A stretch of DNA of 64,000 nucleotides from NCBI GenBank assembly GCA_963777045.1, contig CAVZPD010000010.1:62001-126000 (forward strand). Reading direction: 5' to 3'. Below the pieces are notes generated by a model. It saw only the letters and a list, made by a program, of their open reading frames with translations. It was not told the origin of the DNA and did no database searches. Shown in pieces: positions 18,659 to 31,020 of this stretch. The stretch's first letter is position 1. Each line of letters opens with the position of its first letter. The stretch is from JAPSGM01 sp963777045. GTDB taxonomy: Bacteria > Chloroflexota > Limnocylindria > QHBO01. The translations under genes and the position numbers were made by a program.

Positions 18659-21307
18659 TCAGGACTCGGTCGCGGCCCCCGATCCGACTCTGGCCTCGGC
18701 GGGGCCGTCCAGGGCGCTGAACGACAGGGCCCCATCGGCGAAGTCGATCTTCACCGTCTGGTCGGCGTGGAACTCTCCGGCCAGGATTCGCTTCGCGAGC
18801 GGGTTCTCGATCAGTCGCTGGATGGCGCGCCGCAGCGGACGAGCGCCGTAGGTGGGGTCGTAGCCCTCGCGCGCCACGTAGGTGCGGGCGGCATCGCTCA
18901 CCTCCATGGAGATGCCAGCCTCCTCGAGGCGACGCGCGACGCCGGCGAGGAGGAGCCCCACGATCTCGGCCAGCTGCTCCTCGGAGAGCGGTCGGAAGAC
19001 GATGATCTCGTCCACGCGATTCAGAAACTCGGGGCGGAAGTGCTCGCGCAGCTGCAGACGGACGCCGTCGGCCGCCTCGTCGAAGGCATCGGCCCCGCGC
19101 TCGGAGGCGTCGATGAGCGTCGTCGAACCGATGTTCGAGGTCATGATCACCACGGTGTTCTTGAAGTCGACGGTGCGGCCCTGGGAATCGGTCAGGCGCC
19201 CGTCGTCCAGCAGCTGGAGCAGGACGTTGAAGACGTCGGGGTGGGCCTTCTCGATCTCGTCGAAGAGCACCACCTGGTACGGGCGGCGGCGAACGGCCTC
19301 GGTCAGCTGGCCGCCCTCCTCATAGCCGACGTAGCCGGGCGGCGCGCCAACCAGCCGCGACGTAGCGAACTTCTCCATGTACTCGCTCATGTCGATCCGC
19401 ACCAGCGCGTTCTCGTCGTCGAAGAGGAACTCGGCGAGGGCCCGGGCCAGCTCCGTCTTGCCGACGCCGGTGGGGCCAAGGAAGATGAACGAGCCGATGG
19501 GCCGCTTCGGATCCTTCAGGCCGGCGCGCGCACGGCGGATGGCGTCCGACACCGCCGTGACGGCCTCCTCCTGCCCGATGAGCCGGTCGTGCAGCCGCTC
19601 CTCCATGCGCAGCAGCTTCTCCGTCTCGCCCTCCATCAGGCGCGAGACGGGGATGCCGGTCCAGCGCGCCACGACATCGGCGACGTCGTCCGCGTCGACC
19701 TCCTCCTTGAGCAGCAGCGAGCCCGATGCCTTGAGCTCGCGGAGTCGCTCCTCCAGCTCGGCCAGCTGGGTGGCCAGCTCGTTGGCGCGGCCGTACTTGA
19801 GCTCTGCGGCGCGTGCGTAGTCGGCGGCGCGCTCGGCCGCCTCGATCTCCGGCTGCAGCCGCTCCGTCTCCTCGCGCGTGGAGCGGATGGAGGCGACCAC
19901 CTCCTTCTCGCGCTCCCACTGGGCCTTCATGGCGTCGCCGCGCTCGCGCAGGTCGGCGAGCTCCTTCTCCAGCGCCTCCAGGCGTGCCTTCGAGGCGGCG
20001 TCCTTCTCCTTGCGCAGCGCCTCGCGCTCGATCTCCAGCTGCATGCGCCGCCGCTCGATCTCGTCGAGCTCGGCGGGGAGCGAGTCCATCTCCATCCGCA
20101 GCCGGGAGGCGGCCTCGTCGACGAGGTCGATCGCCTTGTCCGGCAGGAATCGCTCGGTGATGTAGCGGTTGGACAGGACCGCGGCGGCGACCAGCGCGGA
20201 GTCGGTGATGCGGACCCCGTGGTGCACCTCGTACCGCTCGCGCAGGCCGCGCAGGATGCTGATGGTGTCCTCGACGCCCGGCTGGTCGACGATCACCGGC
20301 TGGAAGCGGCGCTCCAGCGCGGCGTCCTTCTCGATGTGCTTGCGGTACTCGTCCAGCGTCGTCGCGCCGATGGCGTGCAGCTCGCCGCGCGCCAGCATCG
20401 GCTTGAGCAGGTTGGAGGCGTCCATGGAGCCCTCGGCGGCGCCCGCGCCGACGACGGTGTGCAGCTCGTCGATGAAGAGGACGATCTGGCCCGCGGAATC
20501 GGTGATCTCCTTGAGGACCGCCTTGAGGCGCTCCTCGAACTCGCCGCGGTACTTGGCCCCGGCGACCAGCGCGCCCAGGTCAAGGGCCACGACGCGCTTG
20601 TCGCGCAGGCCCTCGGGCACGTCGCCGCGCACGATGCGCTGGGCGAGGCCCTCGGCGATCGCCGTCTTGCCGACCCCCGGCTCGCCGATCAGCACCGGGT
20701 TGTTCTTCGTCCGGCGGCTGAGCACCTGGATGACGCGGCGGATCTCCTCGTCGCGGCCGATGACCGGGTCGAGCAGGCCGCGGCGGGCGGCATCGGTCAG
20801 GTCTCGTCCGTACTTCTCCAGGGCCTGGTAGGTGGCCTCCGGGTTCTCACTCGTCACGCGTTGGCTTCCTCGAATGCTGCTGAGGGCTTCCAGGGCCGAT
20901 GCGCCCGTCACGCCGGCCGTCTCCAGCAGCCGCTTGGCGTCGCTGCCGGTGGCGTCCTCGATGATGGCGAGCAGCAGGTGCTCCGTCGATACGTACTCGT
21001 CGTGCATGCGCTCTGCCAGCGGGTGCGCATCGGAGAGGACGCGGCGCGTCTCGTTCGAGAGGCTCAGCTGCTGAGCCCCGCCGCTCACCTTCGGCAGGCG
21101 GCCGAGCGCCTCGCGCACCTGCTGGGCCAGGACGGCGGGCTGGACGCCCATCCGCTCCAGGGCTGCCGGCACGACGCCGTCGGGCTGGTCGACCAGGCTC
21201 AGCAGCAGGTGCAGGTTGGTGAGCTCGGGATGCCCCTCGCCCTCGGCCAGCTGCTGCGCGGCCACGATGGCTTCCTGGGCGCGAGTGGTGAAGCGTTCGG
21301 TGCGCAT
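18659..21307 (-). CDS. clpB: ATP-dependent disaggregase ClpB
   Basis: Hexameric AAA+ chaperone that, with DnaK/DnaJ, pulls proteins out of aggregates. The 882 residues contain the Clp N-domain repeats (1-150), NBD1 with GEPGVGKTAIAEGLAQRI, the coiled-coil middle domain (about 410-525) that separates ClpB from ClpA/C, and NBD2 with FLGPTGVGKTELARALAEFL and NTVVIMTSNIGS. Length is as expected. It begins 3 bp after the dnaJ stop and is the last gene of the heat-shock cluster. Confidence 0.96.
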   Translation of the reverse strand: MRTERFTTRAQEAIVAAQQLAEGEGHPELTNLHLLLSLVDQPDGVVPAALERMGVQPAVLAQQVREALGRLPKVSGGAQQLSLSNETRRVLSDAHPLAERMHDEYVSTEHLLLAIIEDATGSDAKRLLETAGVTGASALEALSSIRGSQRVTSENPEATYQALEKYGRDLTDAARRGLLDPVIGRDEEIRRVIQVLSRRTKNNPVLIGEPGVGKTAIAEGLAQRIVRGDVPEGLRDKRVVALDLGALVAGAKYRGEFEERLKAVLKEITDSAGQIVLFIDELHTVVGAGAAEGSMDASNLLKPMLARGELHAIGATTLDEYRKHIEKDAALERRFQPVIVDQPGVEDTISILRGLRERYEVHHGVRITDSALVAAAVLSNRYITERFLPDKAIDLVDEAASRLRMEMDSLPAELDEIERRRMQLEIEREALRKEKDAASKARLEALEKELADLRERGDAMKAQWEREKEVVASIRSTREETERLQPEIEAAERAADYARAAELKYGRANELATQLAELEERLRELKASGSLLLKEEVDADDVADVVARWTGIPVSRLMEGETEKLLRMEERLHDRLIGQEEAVTAVSDAIRRARAGLKDPKRPIGSFIFLGPTGVGKTELARALAEFLFDDENALVRIDMSEYMEKFATSRLVGAPPGYVGYEEGGQLTEAVRRRPYQVVLFDEIEKAHPDVFNVLLQLLDDGRLTDSQGRTVDFKNTVVIMTSNIGSTTLIDASERGADAFDEAADGVRLQLREHFRPEFLNRVDEIIVFRPLSEEQLAEIVGLLLAGVARRLEEAGISMEVSDAARTYVAREGYDPTYGARPLRRAIQRLIENPLAKRILAGEFHADQTVKIDFADGALSFSALDGPAEARVGSGAATES

Positions 21308-21310
21308 CGG

Positions 21311-22345
21311 TCAGTGGACCCTCCCCTTCTGGCGGGGATCCGGCTGCGGGTGCCGGCCCAGGACCTTCGCCATCTCCTCGCGCGCCTCCTCGTCGAGCGT
21401 CGGCAGCACGACGTCGGCGCGAACCACGAGGTCGCCCTTCTCCGACGCCCCTCGCTTCGGCAGGCCGCGGCCCGCCAGGCGGATCTCCTGCCCGTTCTGC
21501 GTGTTGGGCCGGATGCGCAGCTTCACGCCGCCGGTCGGCGTGGGTACGCGCACCTCCGCGCCGAGCAGCGCCTCGGCCAGCGTGAGCGGCAGATCGGTGA
21601 CGAGGTCGGCGCCGCGTCGCTCGAAGCGGGGATCCGGCATGACCTTGACGTTGATCACCAGGTCGCCGTGCTGGCCCTGTCCGCCGCCGCGCACGCCGCC
21701 GCCCCGGAGGCGGATCCGCGCTCCATCGCTCACGCCCGGCGGAATCTTGACCTCCAGCCGCCGGCCGTCGACGTCGACCATGCGGTCAGCGCCGCGCGCG
21801 ACCTCGGCCAAGGTCACCTCGGCCGTCGCCTCGGCCGACGGGGCCGCACTCATCCGCGAGCGCCGCCCGGCCCCGCTGCCGGTCGCCCCGCCGGGGCCGC
21901 CGAAGTCGAAGACCTGCTCGAAACCGCCGCCGCCGGTGCCGCCGGCGCCCATCGGGCCACCCGCGCCCGCCGCGCCACCGCTGAAGAAGGTGCGGAAGAA
22001 GTCGCTGAAGCCGCCCAGGTCCTCCGGGCTCACGCGCCGGTACTCCCAGTGGGTTCCGCCCGGTGCACCGCCGAAGCCGCCCCAGTCGGTGGCGCCGCCG
22101 CCGAAGCCGGCCTGCTCGTAGGCCTGCCAGTTCGCCCCCAGCTCGTCGAAGCGCTTCCGCTTCTCCGGGTCGGAGAGCACGGCATGCGCCTCGTTCGCCT
22201 CCTTGAAGCGCTTCTCCGCGGCGGCATCGCCCGGATTGCGGTCCGGATGCAGCTCGCGCGCGAGGCGGCGGTAGGCCTTCTTGATCTCGGCCTGCGACGC
22301 GCTCTTCGGCACGCCCAGGATCTCGTAGTAGTCCTTGTATTCCAT
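21311..22345 (-). CDS. DnaJ-class co-chaperone, CbpA type (no zinc finger)
   Basis: A 344-residue J-protein. The J domain (1-70) has the catalytic HPD at 33-35, followed by a long Gly/Phe-rich region (about 75-165) and two C-terminal substrate-binding domains (EVTLAEVARGADRMVDV...PLTLAEALLGAEVRVPTPTGG). The four CxxCxGxG zinc motifs of classical DnaJ are absent, so it resembles CbpA/DnaJ2. It stimulates a DnaK that is not encoded here. It lies between lon and clpB on the same strand. Confidence 0.9.
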   Translation of the reverse strand: MEYKDYYEILGVPKSASQAEIKKAYRRLARELHPDRNPGDAAAEKRFKEANEAHAVLSDPEKRKRFDELGANWQAYEQAGFGGGATDWGGFGGAPGGTHWEYRRVSPEDLGGFSDFFRTFFSGGAAGAGGPMGAGGTGGGGFEQVFDFGGPGGATGSGAGRRSRMSAAPSAEATAEVTLAEVARGADRMVDVDGRRLEVKIPPGVSDGARIRLRGGGVRGGGQGQHGDLVINVKVMPDPRFERRGADLVTDLPLTLAEALLGAEVRVPTPTGGVKLRIRPNTQNGQEIRLAGRGLPKRGASEKGDLVVRADVVLPTLDEEAREEMAKVLGRHPQPDPRQKGRVH

Positions 22346-22397
22346 CGTCAGCCGTTGCCGGTGAGCAGGAGCCGCACCAGATCAGTCGACGGAGCGG

Positions 22398-22435
22398 CGT
22401 GGACGCGAGAGGGGCGGCCCCCCTCCGCGTCCACG
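22398..22435. terminator. Strong GC hairpin between lon and dnaJ
   Basis: CGTGGACGCG and CGCGTCCACG pair, with GAGGGG/CCCCTC extending the stem. There is no U-tract on the minus strand, so it may partially terminate, attenuate or stabilise the message inside the heat-shock cluster rather than end it. Confidence 0.55.
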
Positions 22436-22464
22436 ATCACTCGCTGCATGCTCCCACGCGCCTC

Positions 22465-24956
<2,492 letters not shown>

Positions 24957-24960
<4 letters not shown>

Positions 24961-25322
24961 GCCTGTCGTCTGTCCCTTCCGTTGAGGTTGGCCGCCGATA
25001 CGTCCTCCGGCTCGCCCTCCTCCATGAAACGCTCGACATCATCGGCTTCGAACAGGTCGTAGACGCGGATCTTGCCGAGCGCCTCGAGCTGCAGGATCAC
25101 CTTGACGCCCGCCAGGTTGACCCCCTGGCGTCGGGTGAGGAAGCGGATGATGCGCACCCGCTGGATATCGGCCTCCGAGTAGAGGCGAAGGTTGTTGCGA
25201 CGATGCGGGCAGAGGAGGCCCTCCTCCTCGTAGATCCGCAGCGTCCGGGGATGCACGCTCGCCAGCTCGGCGGCGATGCTGATGAAGTAGCGCGGCCGGT
25301 GCGGGTCGCGGATCGAACTCAT
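24957..25322 (-). CDS. hspR: HspR-type MerR-family heat-shock repressor
   Basis: A 121-residue DNA-binding protein. The MerR-type winged helix covers residues about 13-85 (YFISIAAELASVHPRTLRIYEEEGLL, then RLYSEADIQRVRIIRFLT), followed by a short helix (GVNLAGVKVILQLEAL) and an acidic tail. HspR represses chaperone and protease operons through HAIR inverted repeats. I chose ATG 25322; the frame extends upstream but without conservation. It follows hsp20 by 70 bp and overlaps lon. A HAIR-like palindrome lies in the promoter at 25949-25967. Confidence 0.88.
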
Positions 25323-25392
25323 CGCCCGATCCGCAGGCTGCGCCCGCCGGCCGCGCTCACCGATTCGCTGACGTCGCCGCTGAGCCCCAGGC

Positions 25393-25884
25393 TCACGCGG
25401 ACCGCTCGCCATTGGTGGACGAGTCGACCTGCTTCGGGGAGGCCTTCACCTGGATCTGGCGAGGCTTGACCTCCTCCGCCTTGGGAATGGAGAGCCGAAG
25501 CACGCCGTCCTCGAAGGTCGCGTTGGCGGCGTCGCCCTGCACGCGGACGGGCAGCTGCACCTGCCGCTGGAAGGTGCCGAAGCGGCGCTCGCGGTACAGG
25601 TACTGGTCACGCCCGACGTCCGAGTCCTCCTTGAACTCGCCGCGGATGACCAGCGTCTGTCCGGTGATGGTGATGTCGACGTCCTCCGCCTTGAGCCCGG
25701 GCAGGGCGGCGGTGACGACGATCTCATCGGCGGTCTGGTGCACGTCGAGCGCGGGGGCCGATGCCTCGCCGTTGTAGGTCCGCAGCGTCAGCGGGCTGAC
25801 GAACGAATCCTCGAACAGGCGGTCCATCGCCTGGCGCAGGGTGACCATCTCGCCAAAGGGGTCGAATCGAGTGATGTTTGCCAT
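25393..25884 (-). CDS. Small heat-shock protein, Hsp20/alpha-crystallin family
   Basis: An ATP-independent holdase of 163 residues. A short N-terminal arm (FDPFGEMVTLRQAMDRLFEDSF) is followed by the alpha-crystallin domain (about 45-140: ALDVHQTADEIVVTAALPGLKAEDVDITI through ATFEDGVLRLSIPKAEE) and a C-terminal tail. It is the first gene after the regulated promoter and is followed by hspR, lon, dnaJ and clpB. Confidence 0.95.
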   Translation of the reverse strand: MANITRFDPFGEMVTLRQAMDRLFEDSFVSPLTLRTYNGEASAPALDVHQTADEIVVTAALPGLKAEDVDITITGQTLVIRGEFKEDSDVGRDQYLYRERRFGTFQRQVQLPVRVQGDAANATFEDGVLRLSIPKAEEVKPRQIQVKASPKQVDSSTNGERSA

Positions 25885-25938
25885 GATGCGGTGCTCCTTG
25901 GAACCTCCTTCACCGATGTGAATCAGGAACGCACCGCT

Positions 25939-25967
25939 ACCCTAAACATTGACAATGCCATTGTCAA
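25939..25967 (-). promoter_or_regulatory. Heat-shock promoter with HAIR-like operator
   Basis: On the minus strand, -35 TTGACA (25962-25967) and -10 TAGGGT (25939-25944) are 17 bp apart. The perfect palindrome TTGACAATGNCATTGTCAA (25949-25967) covers the -35 box. Read as CTTGACA-N7-TGTCAAT it has the spacing and outer bases of HAIR (CTTGAGT-N7-ACTCAAG), the known HspR site, with two changed positions per arm. Confidence 0.7.
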
Positions 25968-26025
25968 GAGAGCTTCCATAAGGTTTGCTTAACCTGGCTT
26001 CAACGCCCGCGAGATCGGGCGTTGC

Positions 26026-27367
26026 CTAGGCCCGCAGGAAGCGACGGAGGGCCGCCAGCCGCGACGGCGCGCGGCGCGTCTCGGCCTGCGGCAGGCGCCG
26101 GCCGGCGTAGCGCGCCAGCTGGTACGCCGCGGCGAGGCGACCCAGCGCCGGCGCGGCGAGGCCCTCCTGCTGCGAGCGCGCCGCGTGGGCGGCCGGGCTC
26201 TCGTGCGGCCGGCGCCCCCAGCGACCGTCCCGCTCCAGGAGCTCGAGCGCCTCCAGGTAGACGCCCACCGGGTCCGTGGCGCGCCGGCGTCGGGCGGGTC
26301 TCGACGCCCGCGTCCGGGGCGCGGTGTCCGCGGCGGGGGGAACGACGATCGAGCGTTCCTCGAAGGCATCGGGCAGCACGATGCGCATCCGCTTGCGCTC
26401 CTGCCAGCGCAGCCAGAGGATGGCGGCGACGATCGCGAGCTCCACCGCCAGGATCAGGCCCACCACCACGTAGAAGATGAGCACCGGCGCCGCGCTGACG
26501 ATCTGGCGTCCGTCGACGCCGAAGTTCGGGCAGTCTGAGGCCCTCCAGGGTGATCCCTTCCGGCAGCAGCGGGCCGACGATGTCGGCGATGGCGGCGGCA
26601 ACCACGATGATCGGCGTGGCCAGCAGCAGCAGCACGAGCAGGATGCTCTGCAGCGGCCCGAGCAGGGCGACCATCAGGCTGCGCGCCGGAACGTCGAGCA
26701 TGGCGGCGGCCGGCACGGAGACGAGCGTCACGGCCAGCGCCACCATCACCACCAGGCCGACCCAGGAGCGGTTCGAGCGCCAGTCGCTCCCCGTCGAGGC
26801 GCGCACCGCCTCGAGGCGTGCGAGACCCATGGCGACGAAGGCCGAGGCCACGAAGAAGACGGTGCCGATGAAGGCGGCCGCGGCAAAGTCATGCTCCAGT
26901 GCGCCATTCGTGGCCAGGTGCCCCACCGCCCACGGGATCGCCAGGCCCGGGATCGCCCAGCGCAGCAGGCGGTCCTGGATCGCGTCGTCGTCCTCGCGCG
27001 ACCGATGCACCTCCCCACGCCAGAAGGCGATGGCAGCCAGCCAGCCAGGACCGTGGAGACCGAGGGCGACCAGCGGGTCACCGGCCAGGAGGGCGTGGCG
27101 GACACCGGGATCGATGACCCAGCCGAGCGTCCCGGCCGCCAGGGCGAGCAGCGGCAGCCCGAGGGCCTCGATCGACGGCGTTCGCAAGCTGCCACGGCGG
27201 CCCCACGCCATCCCCGCCCAGGCGAAGACCGCCAGCTCCAACGGCCCGAGCCAGGCTGGCTGGCCGGTCAACGCCTGGAGCGCGGCGTAGGCAACCGCCA
27301 GCCAGCTCCCCTCCGCCACGACCTGGGCGGCGGGGAGCAGGTACCTAGCGCCCCATGACGATCGCAT
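26026..27367 (-). CDS. DUF4129-type membrane protein, one frameshift
   Basis: Several transmembrane helices occupy the N-terminal two thirds (from ATG 27367: GARYLLPAAQVVAEGSWLAVAYAALQAL). After a frameshift near 26522-26530 the second frame continues with IVSAAPVLIFYVVVGLILAVELAIVAAIL, a cytoplasmic segment RKRMRIVLPDAFEERSI and a C-terminal DUF4129-like domain with PVGVYLEALELLERDG and ETRRAPSRLAALRRFL. The adjoining DUF58 and MoxR genes support this assignment, since the three families travel together. The usual transglutaminase partner is missing. One extra C explains the break. Confidence 0.65.
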
Positions 27368-28583
27368 TCGGATGCTCCGGTCCGGGGCTGAAGGAGGCGG
27401 ACCTCGCGCCGATACCGCCGGCACGCGCTCGCCGGACATGATCGGTCGCATCGGCGCCGGTCGAGATGAGCTCGATGCCGTAGCCGCTGGCGAGGAGGCG
27501 CCGCAGCGACGGCATGAAGGTGAGCGGGTCGCGCGCGGAGAGGACGAGGAGGGTGGCACCCGGCGCGACCCGCCGCGTGAGCCAGGTCAGGAGGCCGCCG
27601 AACGGGGCCGAGCTGATGGGCCCGATGCGGGCCAGCAGGCCCCCCACGCGCGACAGCTGGCTGGCGGAGGCCTGGGGAGCCAGCCAGGCGTAGCGCTGCG
27701 GCGTCCCGGTGAAGCTGGCCGCCGCGAGGCCCACGCTGGCACCCTGCGCCAGCAGGTGGCGCGCGGTGCTCGCCGCCGTCGTGCAGAGCGCCTCGAAGGC
27801 GGCCTCGTCCCAGGTCATCTGCCAGTGCGGTCCGGGGAGCGTCTGGACGTCGAGCGCGAGCAGCACCTCGCGACCCTGCGCCGGCTCGTAGCGGCGGCTG
27901 ACGGGCTTGCCCAGCCTGGCCGTCGCCCGCCAGTGGACGCGCCGCAGCGAGTCCCCCTGCTGGAAGGGGCGTACCCCGGAGTAGAGTGCCGGATCCACGA
28001 AGAGCGAGCGGCGCGCCCGCCGGTCACCGATGGGCGAGGACTCGTCGCCGCTGCGTCGCACGGGCAGGGCCGGCGGTGCCACGACCAGGCGGTCCGGCAG
28101 CTCCAGAGACGCCTCGACCGCGTCGCGGCCGAGCATGTCGCGGACCCGGATGCGGACGGGGCCGAACTCGTACACGCCCCGGTGCACCGCGTCGAGGTGG
28201 AAGTGCCGCACGACGCGCTCGTACCAGGCGAGCGACCACGCGTTGTGCATGATCCGGCGGCCCTGGACCTCGTTGTCGCGGTCGAGCTGGGAGCGCTCCC
28301 GGACCTGCAGCCCATCCGTCACCAGGTCGTCCGCCGCGACCCAGGGGAGCGGCAGCGGCTTGCGGTTCCAGATGGTGACGTCGAGGGGCACGCTGTCGCC
28401 GGCCACGGCGCGCCTCGTTCCCAGCCGGCGCTCGTACGAGACGCGCTGGACGCCGAAGCGCGACCAGAGCCGGGTCAGCCAGGCGTAGAGGAGCGTGACG
28501 ACCGCGACGAGCAGCGCGCCGGGAGCGGAGGCGATCACCGCCAGGACGGCGATCAGGACCGCGACCGCGACCCAGGCGCCCAC
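27345..28583 (-). CDS. DUF58 domain protein
   Basis: A 412-residue protein with two N-terminal hydrophobic helices (about 4-40) and a DUF58 core: SGVRPFQQGDSLRRVHWRATARLGKPVSRRYEP, matching the conserved YxxGDxxRxIxW pattern, followed by a von Willebrand A-like region (VLLALDVQTLPG). DUF58 proteins act with MoxR ATPases, probably in assembling or maturing envelope complexes. It overlaps the DUF4129 gene by 23 bp and follows moxR. Confidence 0.88.
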   Translation of the reverse strand: MGAWVAVAVLIAVLAVIASAPGALLVAVVTLLYAWLTRLWSRFGVQRVSYERRLGTRRAVAGDSVPLDVTIWNRKPLPLPWVAADDLVTDGLQVRERSQLDRDNEVQGRRIMHNAWSLAWYERVVRHFHLDAVHRGVYEFGPVRIRVRDMLGRDAVEASLELPDRLVVAPPALPVRRSGDESSPIGDRRARRSLFVDPALYSGVRPFQQGDSLRRVHWRATARLGKPVSRRYEPAQGREVLLALDVQTLPGPHWQMTWDEAAFEALCTTAASTARHLLAQGASVGLAAASFTGTPQRYAWLAPQASASQLSRVGGLLARIGPISSAPFGGLLTWLTRRVAPGATLLVLSARDPLTFMPSLRRLLASGYGIELISTGADATDHVRRARAGGIGARSASFSPGPEHPNAIVMGR

Positions 28584-28588
28584 CGGGC

Positions 28589-29534
28589 TCAGCCGGACTC
28601 GTCGACGAGCGGCAGCGGGACCTGCTCCAGCACCGATTCCACCACCCCGCCCACGCTCGCCCCGCGCAGCTCCCGATCCACGTCGAGCAGGAGCCGGTGC
28701 TCGAGGACGGCCGGCGCCAGTGTGCGGACGTCATCGGGCAGGACGAAGTCGCGGCCGGCCAGCAGGGCCTGCGCCTGCGCGGCCCGGTAGAGGGCCACGC
28801 TGCTGCGCGGCGAGGCGCCCAGGCGAACGTCCTCGTGGTCGCGCGTGGCCCGCACCAGGGCGACGAGGTAGCGTTCCACCTCCTCGCTGACGTGGACCCG
28901 CCGCGCGGCGTCGCGCAGGGCCGAGACGTCGTCCGCGCTCGCCACCGGTTCGACCCGATCCAGCGGCTCGGCCGAGGCCTGGTGGCGCGCGGCGATGCGT
29001 CGCTCGGCCTCCTCCTCCGGGTAGCCCAGCTCGATCCGGAGCAGGAAGCGGTCGAGCTGCGCCTCGGGGAGCGCGAAGGTCCCCTCCAGCTCGACCGGAT
29101 TCTGCGTGGCGAGGACCAGGAACGGGTCGGGGAGCGGGCGCGTCTCGCCCTCGGCGCTGACCTGCCGCTCCTGCATCGCCTCGAGCAGCGCCGACTGCGT
29201 CCGCGGGCGTGGCGCGGTTGATCTCGTCGACGAGCAGCACGTTGGTGAAGACCGGGCCGGGCACGAAGCGGAAGCGCTGCCCGTCGGGGATGCTCGAGCC
29301 GGTCACGTCGGTCGGGAGCAGGTCGGGCGTGCCCTGGACGCGGGCGAAGGCGAGGCCCAGCGAGGCGGCGAACGCGCGCGCCAGGAGCGTCTTGCCGACG
29401 CCCGGAACATCCTCGACCAGCGCGTGCCCCTCGGCCAGCAGGGCCGTCGCCAGCAGCCGCAGCGGGCGCTCGGCGCCGACGACGGCTCGGGCCACCGCCT
29501 CCCCCACGTCCTCCAGGAACCGATCGCCACGCAC
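28589..29534 (-). CDS. MoxR-family AAA+ ATPase, one frameshift
   Basis: The first frame gives LLAEGHALVEDVPGVGKTLLARAFAASLG (Walker A) and LLVDEINRATP (Walker B). One extra base near 29208 shifts the frame; the second frame continues MQERQVSAEGETRPLPDPFLVLATQNPVELEGTFALPEAQLDRFLLRI and the helical lid, ending at 28589. Joined, the protein is about 315 residues, normal for MoxR. GTG 29534 is the most plausible start. The domain is otherwise complete, so an assembly indel is likely. Confidence 0.8.
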
Positions 29535-29591
29535 GAGCCGGAGCTCGTCGGCCGGCCGGCGCGGGTGCGCGCGTCATGTCATTGGTACCCA

Positions 29592-30363
29592 TCAGCCGGA
29601 CTCGGCGTTCACGATCGTCCAGCGCACCGCCCCCAGCGCGGCGGGCGTGGTCGCCAGCCGGACGGTGAGGATCGACTCGACCGGCACCGGCACCAGCTCG
29701 GTCGCCTGGATGAAGCCGAAGATGGTCGACGGCCGACGCTCGAAGCGGACGAGCTCGGCCACCGCGCGTGGCGCGGCCGTCGCCCGCCATCTCGATTCGC
29801 ACCCGCACGTCGCGCAGCAGGTTCTCCGGGCGCTGGCGCAATCGTCTGCGAGCGGCGCCGCTGCGGCAGAGCCGCCGCAGCCGGTCGAGCCCGGCGGCTG
29901 CCGCGCTCGCGGATCATCTCCGGATCGTCGCCCAGCGCCGTCGAGATCGGCATCGGCCCAGCCGCTGACGAACCGATCCATGACCGCCGCCGGCGTGGCA
30001 GCCTCGCCCGCCACCACCCAGAAGCCGGTCGCCCAGAGGAGCAGCGGGAGCGCCAGCCAGGCGATGGTGAGGGCCGGCGAACGCGCGGCGGCGGGTGGCG
30101 TCGCGCCCTGCGCCCGCTGCGCGCGCCGGTAGGCGAGGACCGCCTGCCCGGCCCACGCCACCAGGAAGAGGACGCCGAGCAGGAACGGAAGCAGGTACCA
30201 GGTGGTATCGGCGAAGACGACGGACGTGATCGCCGACGGCGGCCAGCCCGAGGCCCTCCGCGGCGAGCCAGGCCAGGCCGGCGGCCGAGTTGCCGAGCGC
30301 GATGTCACCGAGGCCCCAGGCCAGGACGGCGAGACGCAGCACGCGCCCCGGGGCCGGGGTCAC
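29592..30363 (-). CDS. Unrecognised multi-helix membrane protein, several frameshifts
   Basis: Fragments in different frames: an N-terminal part from GTG 30363 (RVLRLAVLAWGLGDIALGNSAAG), then TTWYLLPFLLGVLFLVAWAGQAVL and LTIAWLALPLLLWATGFWVVAG, then ALGDDPEMIRERG, ENLLRDVRVRIEM, and a C-terminal stretch RPSTIFGFIQATELVPVPVES. About 255 residues in total, with three or four helices and a C-terminal soluble domain. At least four indels are needed. The start overlaps the TrkA stop (GTGA). Membership of the MoxR/DUF58/DUF4129 group is inferred from position. Confidence 0.45.
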
Positions 30364-31018
30364 TCGCCGATCAGCAGCGAGCGCAGCTCCGCCTCCTGGT
30401 CCGGCGAGGTCACCGCCAGCAGCTTGTCGCCGTCGAGCAGCCGGGTCTCGGGCCGAACGGCCAGCGCGCGCTCGTTGCGGATGACGACCGCGATGTGGCT
30501 GCCCTCCGGGAGGCGACCTCGCGCAGCTCGTGGCCGACCACCGGCGAGTCGGCGTCCAGCTGCGCCTCCACGATCTGCAGCTCGCCGCGCTCCAGCTCGG
30601 TCAGGTGCAGGAGGTCGTGAATCGGGATCTCGTGCTCGATGACGCCCAGGATCGTCCGCGTCGGGCTCACCGTCTCGTCGATCGCCAGCTGCCGGAAGAG
30701 ATGCTCGTTCTTCGGGTTGTTGACGCGGGCGATCGCGCGCGGGACGTTGAAGCGCATCTTGGCCACCTGGCAGGCCACCAGGTTGTCCTCGTCGTCGCCG
30801 GTGACCGCCGCCACGACATCGGCTCGGCCCATGCCGGCCTCCGCCTGGTAGCGCCCCTCGCAGCCATCGTTGGGGATGACGATGCTGCCGAGCTCGTCGG
30901 CGATCTGGCGTGCCCGGGGCGGGTGCTTCTCGATCATCACCACCTCGTGCCCGGCGGCGAGCAGCTCCTTGGTCAGGTAGTAGCCGACGTTGCCACCCCC
31001 CACCACCACGACGTACAT
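30360..31018 (-). CDS. TrkA-type potassium channel/transport regulator, one frameshift
   Basis: A Rossmann TrkA-N domain opens with MYVVVVGGGNVGYYLTKELLAAGHEV, binding NAD(H), and continues to IPIHDLLHLTELERGELQIVE, the start of a TrkA-C domain. Near 30511 the frame shifts by one base and resumes as LPEGSHIAVVIRNERALAVRPETRLLDGDKLLAV, completing TrkA-C. Joined length is about 220, as in Trk/Ktr gating subunits. The potassium channel or transporter is not in this window. Confidence 0.82.
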
Positions 31019-31020
31019 GG

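Noticed and set aside
27372..28790. Plus-strand frame of 472 codons
   Set aside because: It is antisense to the DUF58 gene with its conserved motifs.
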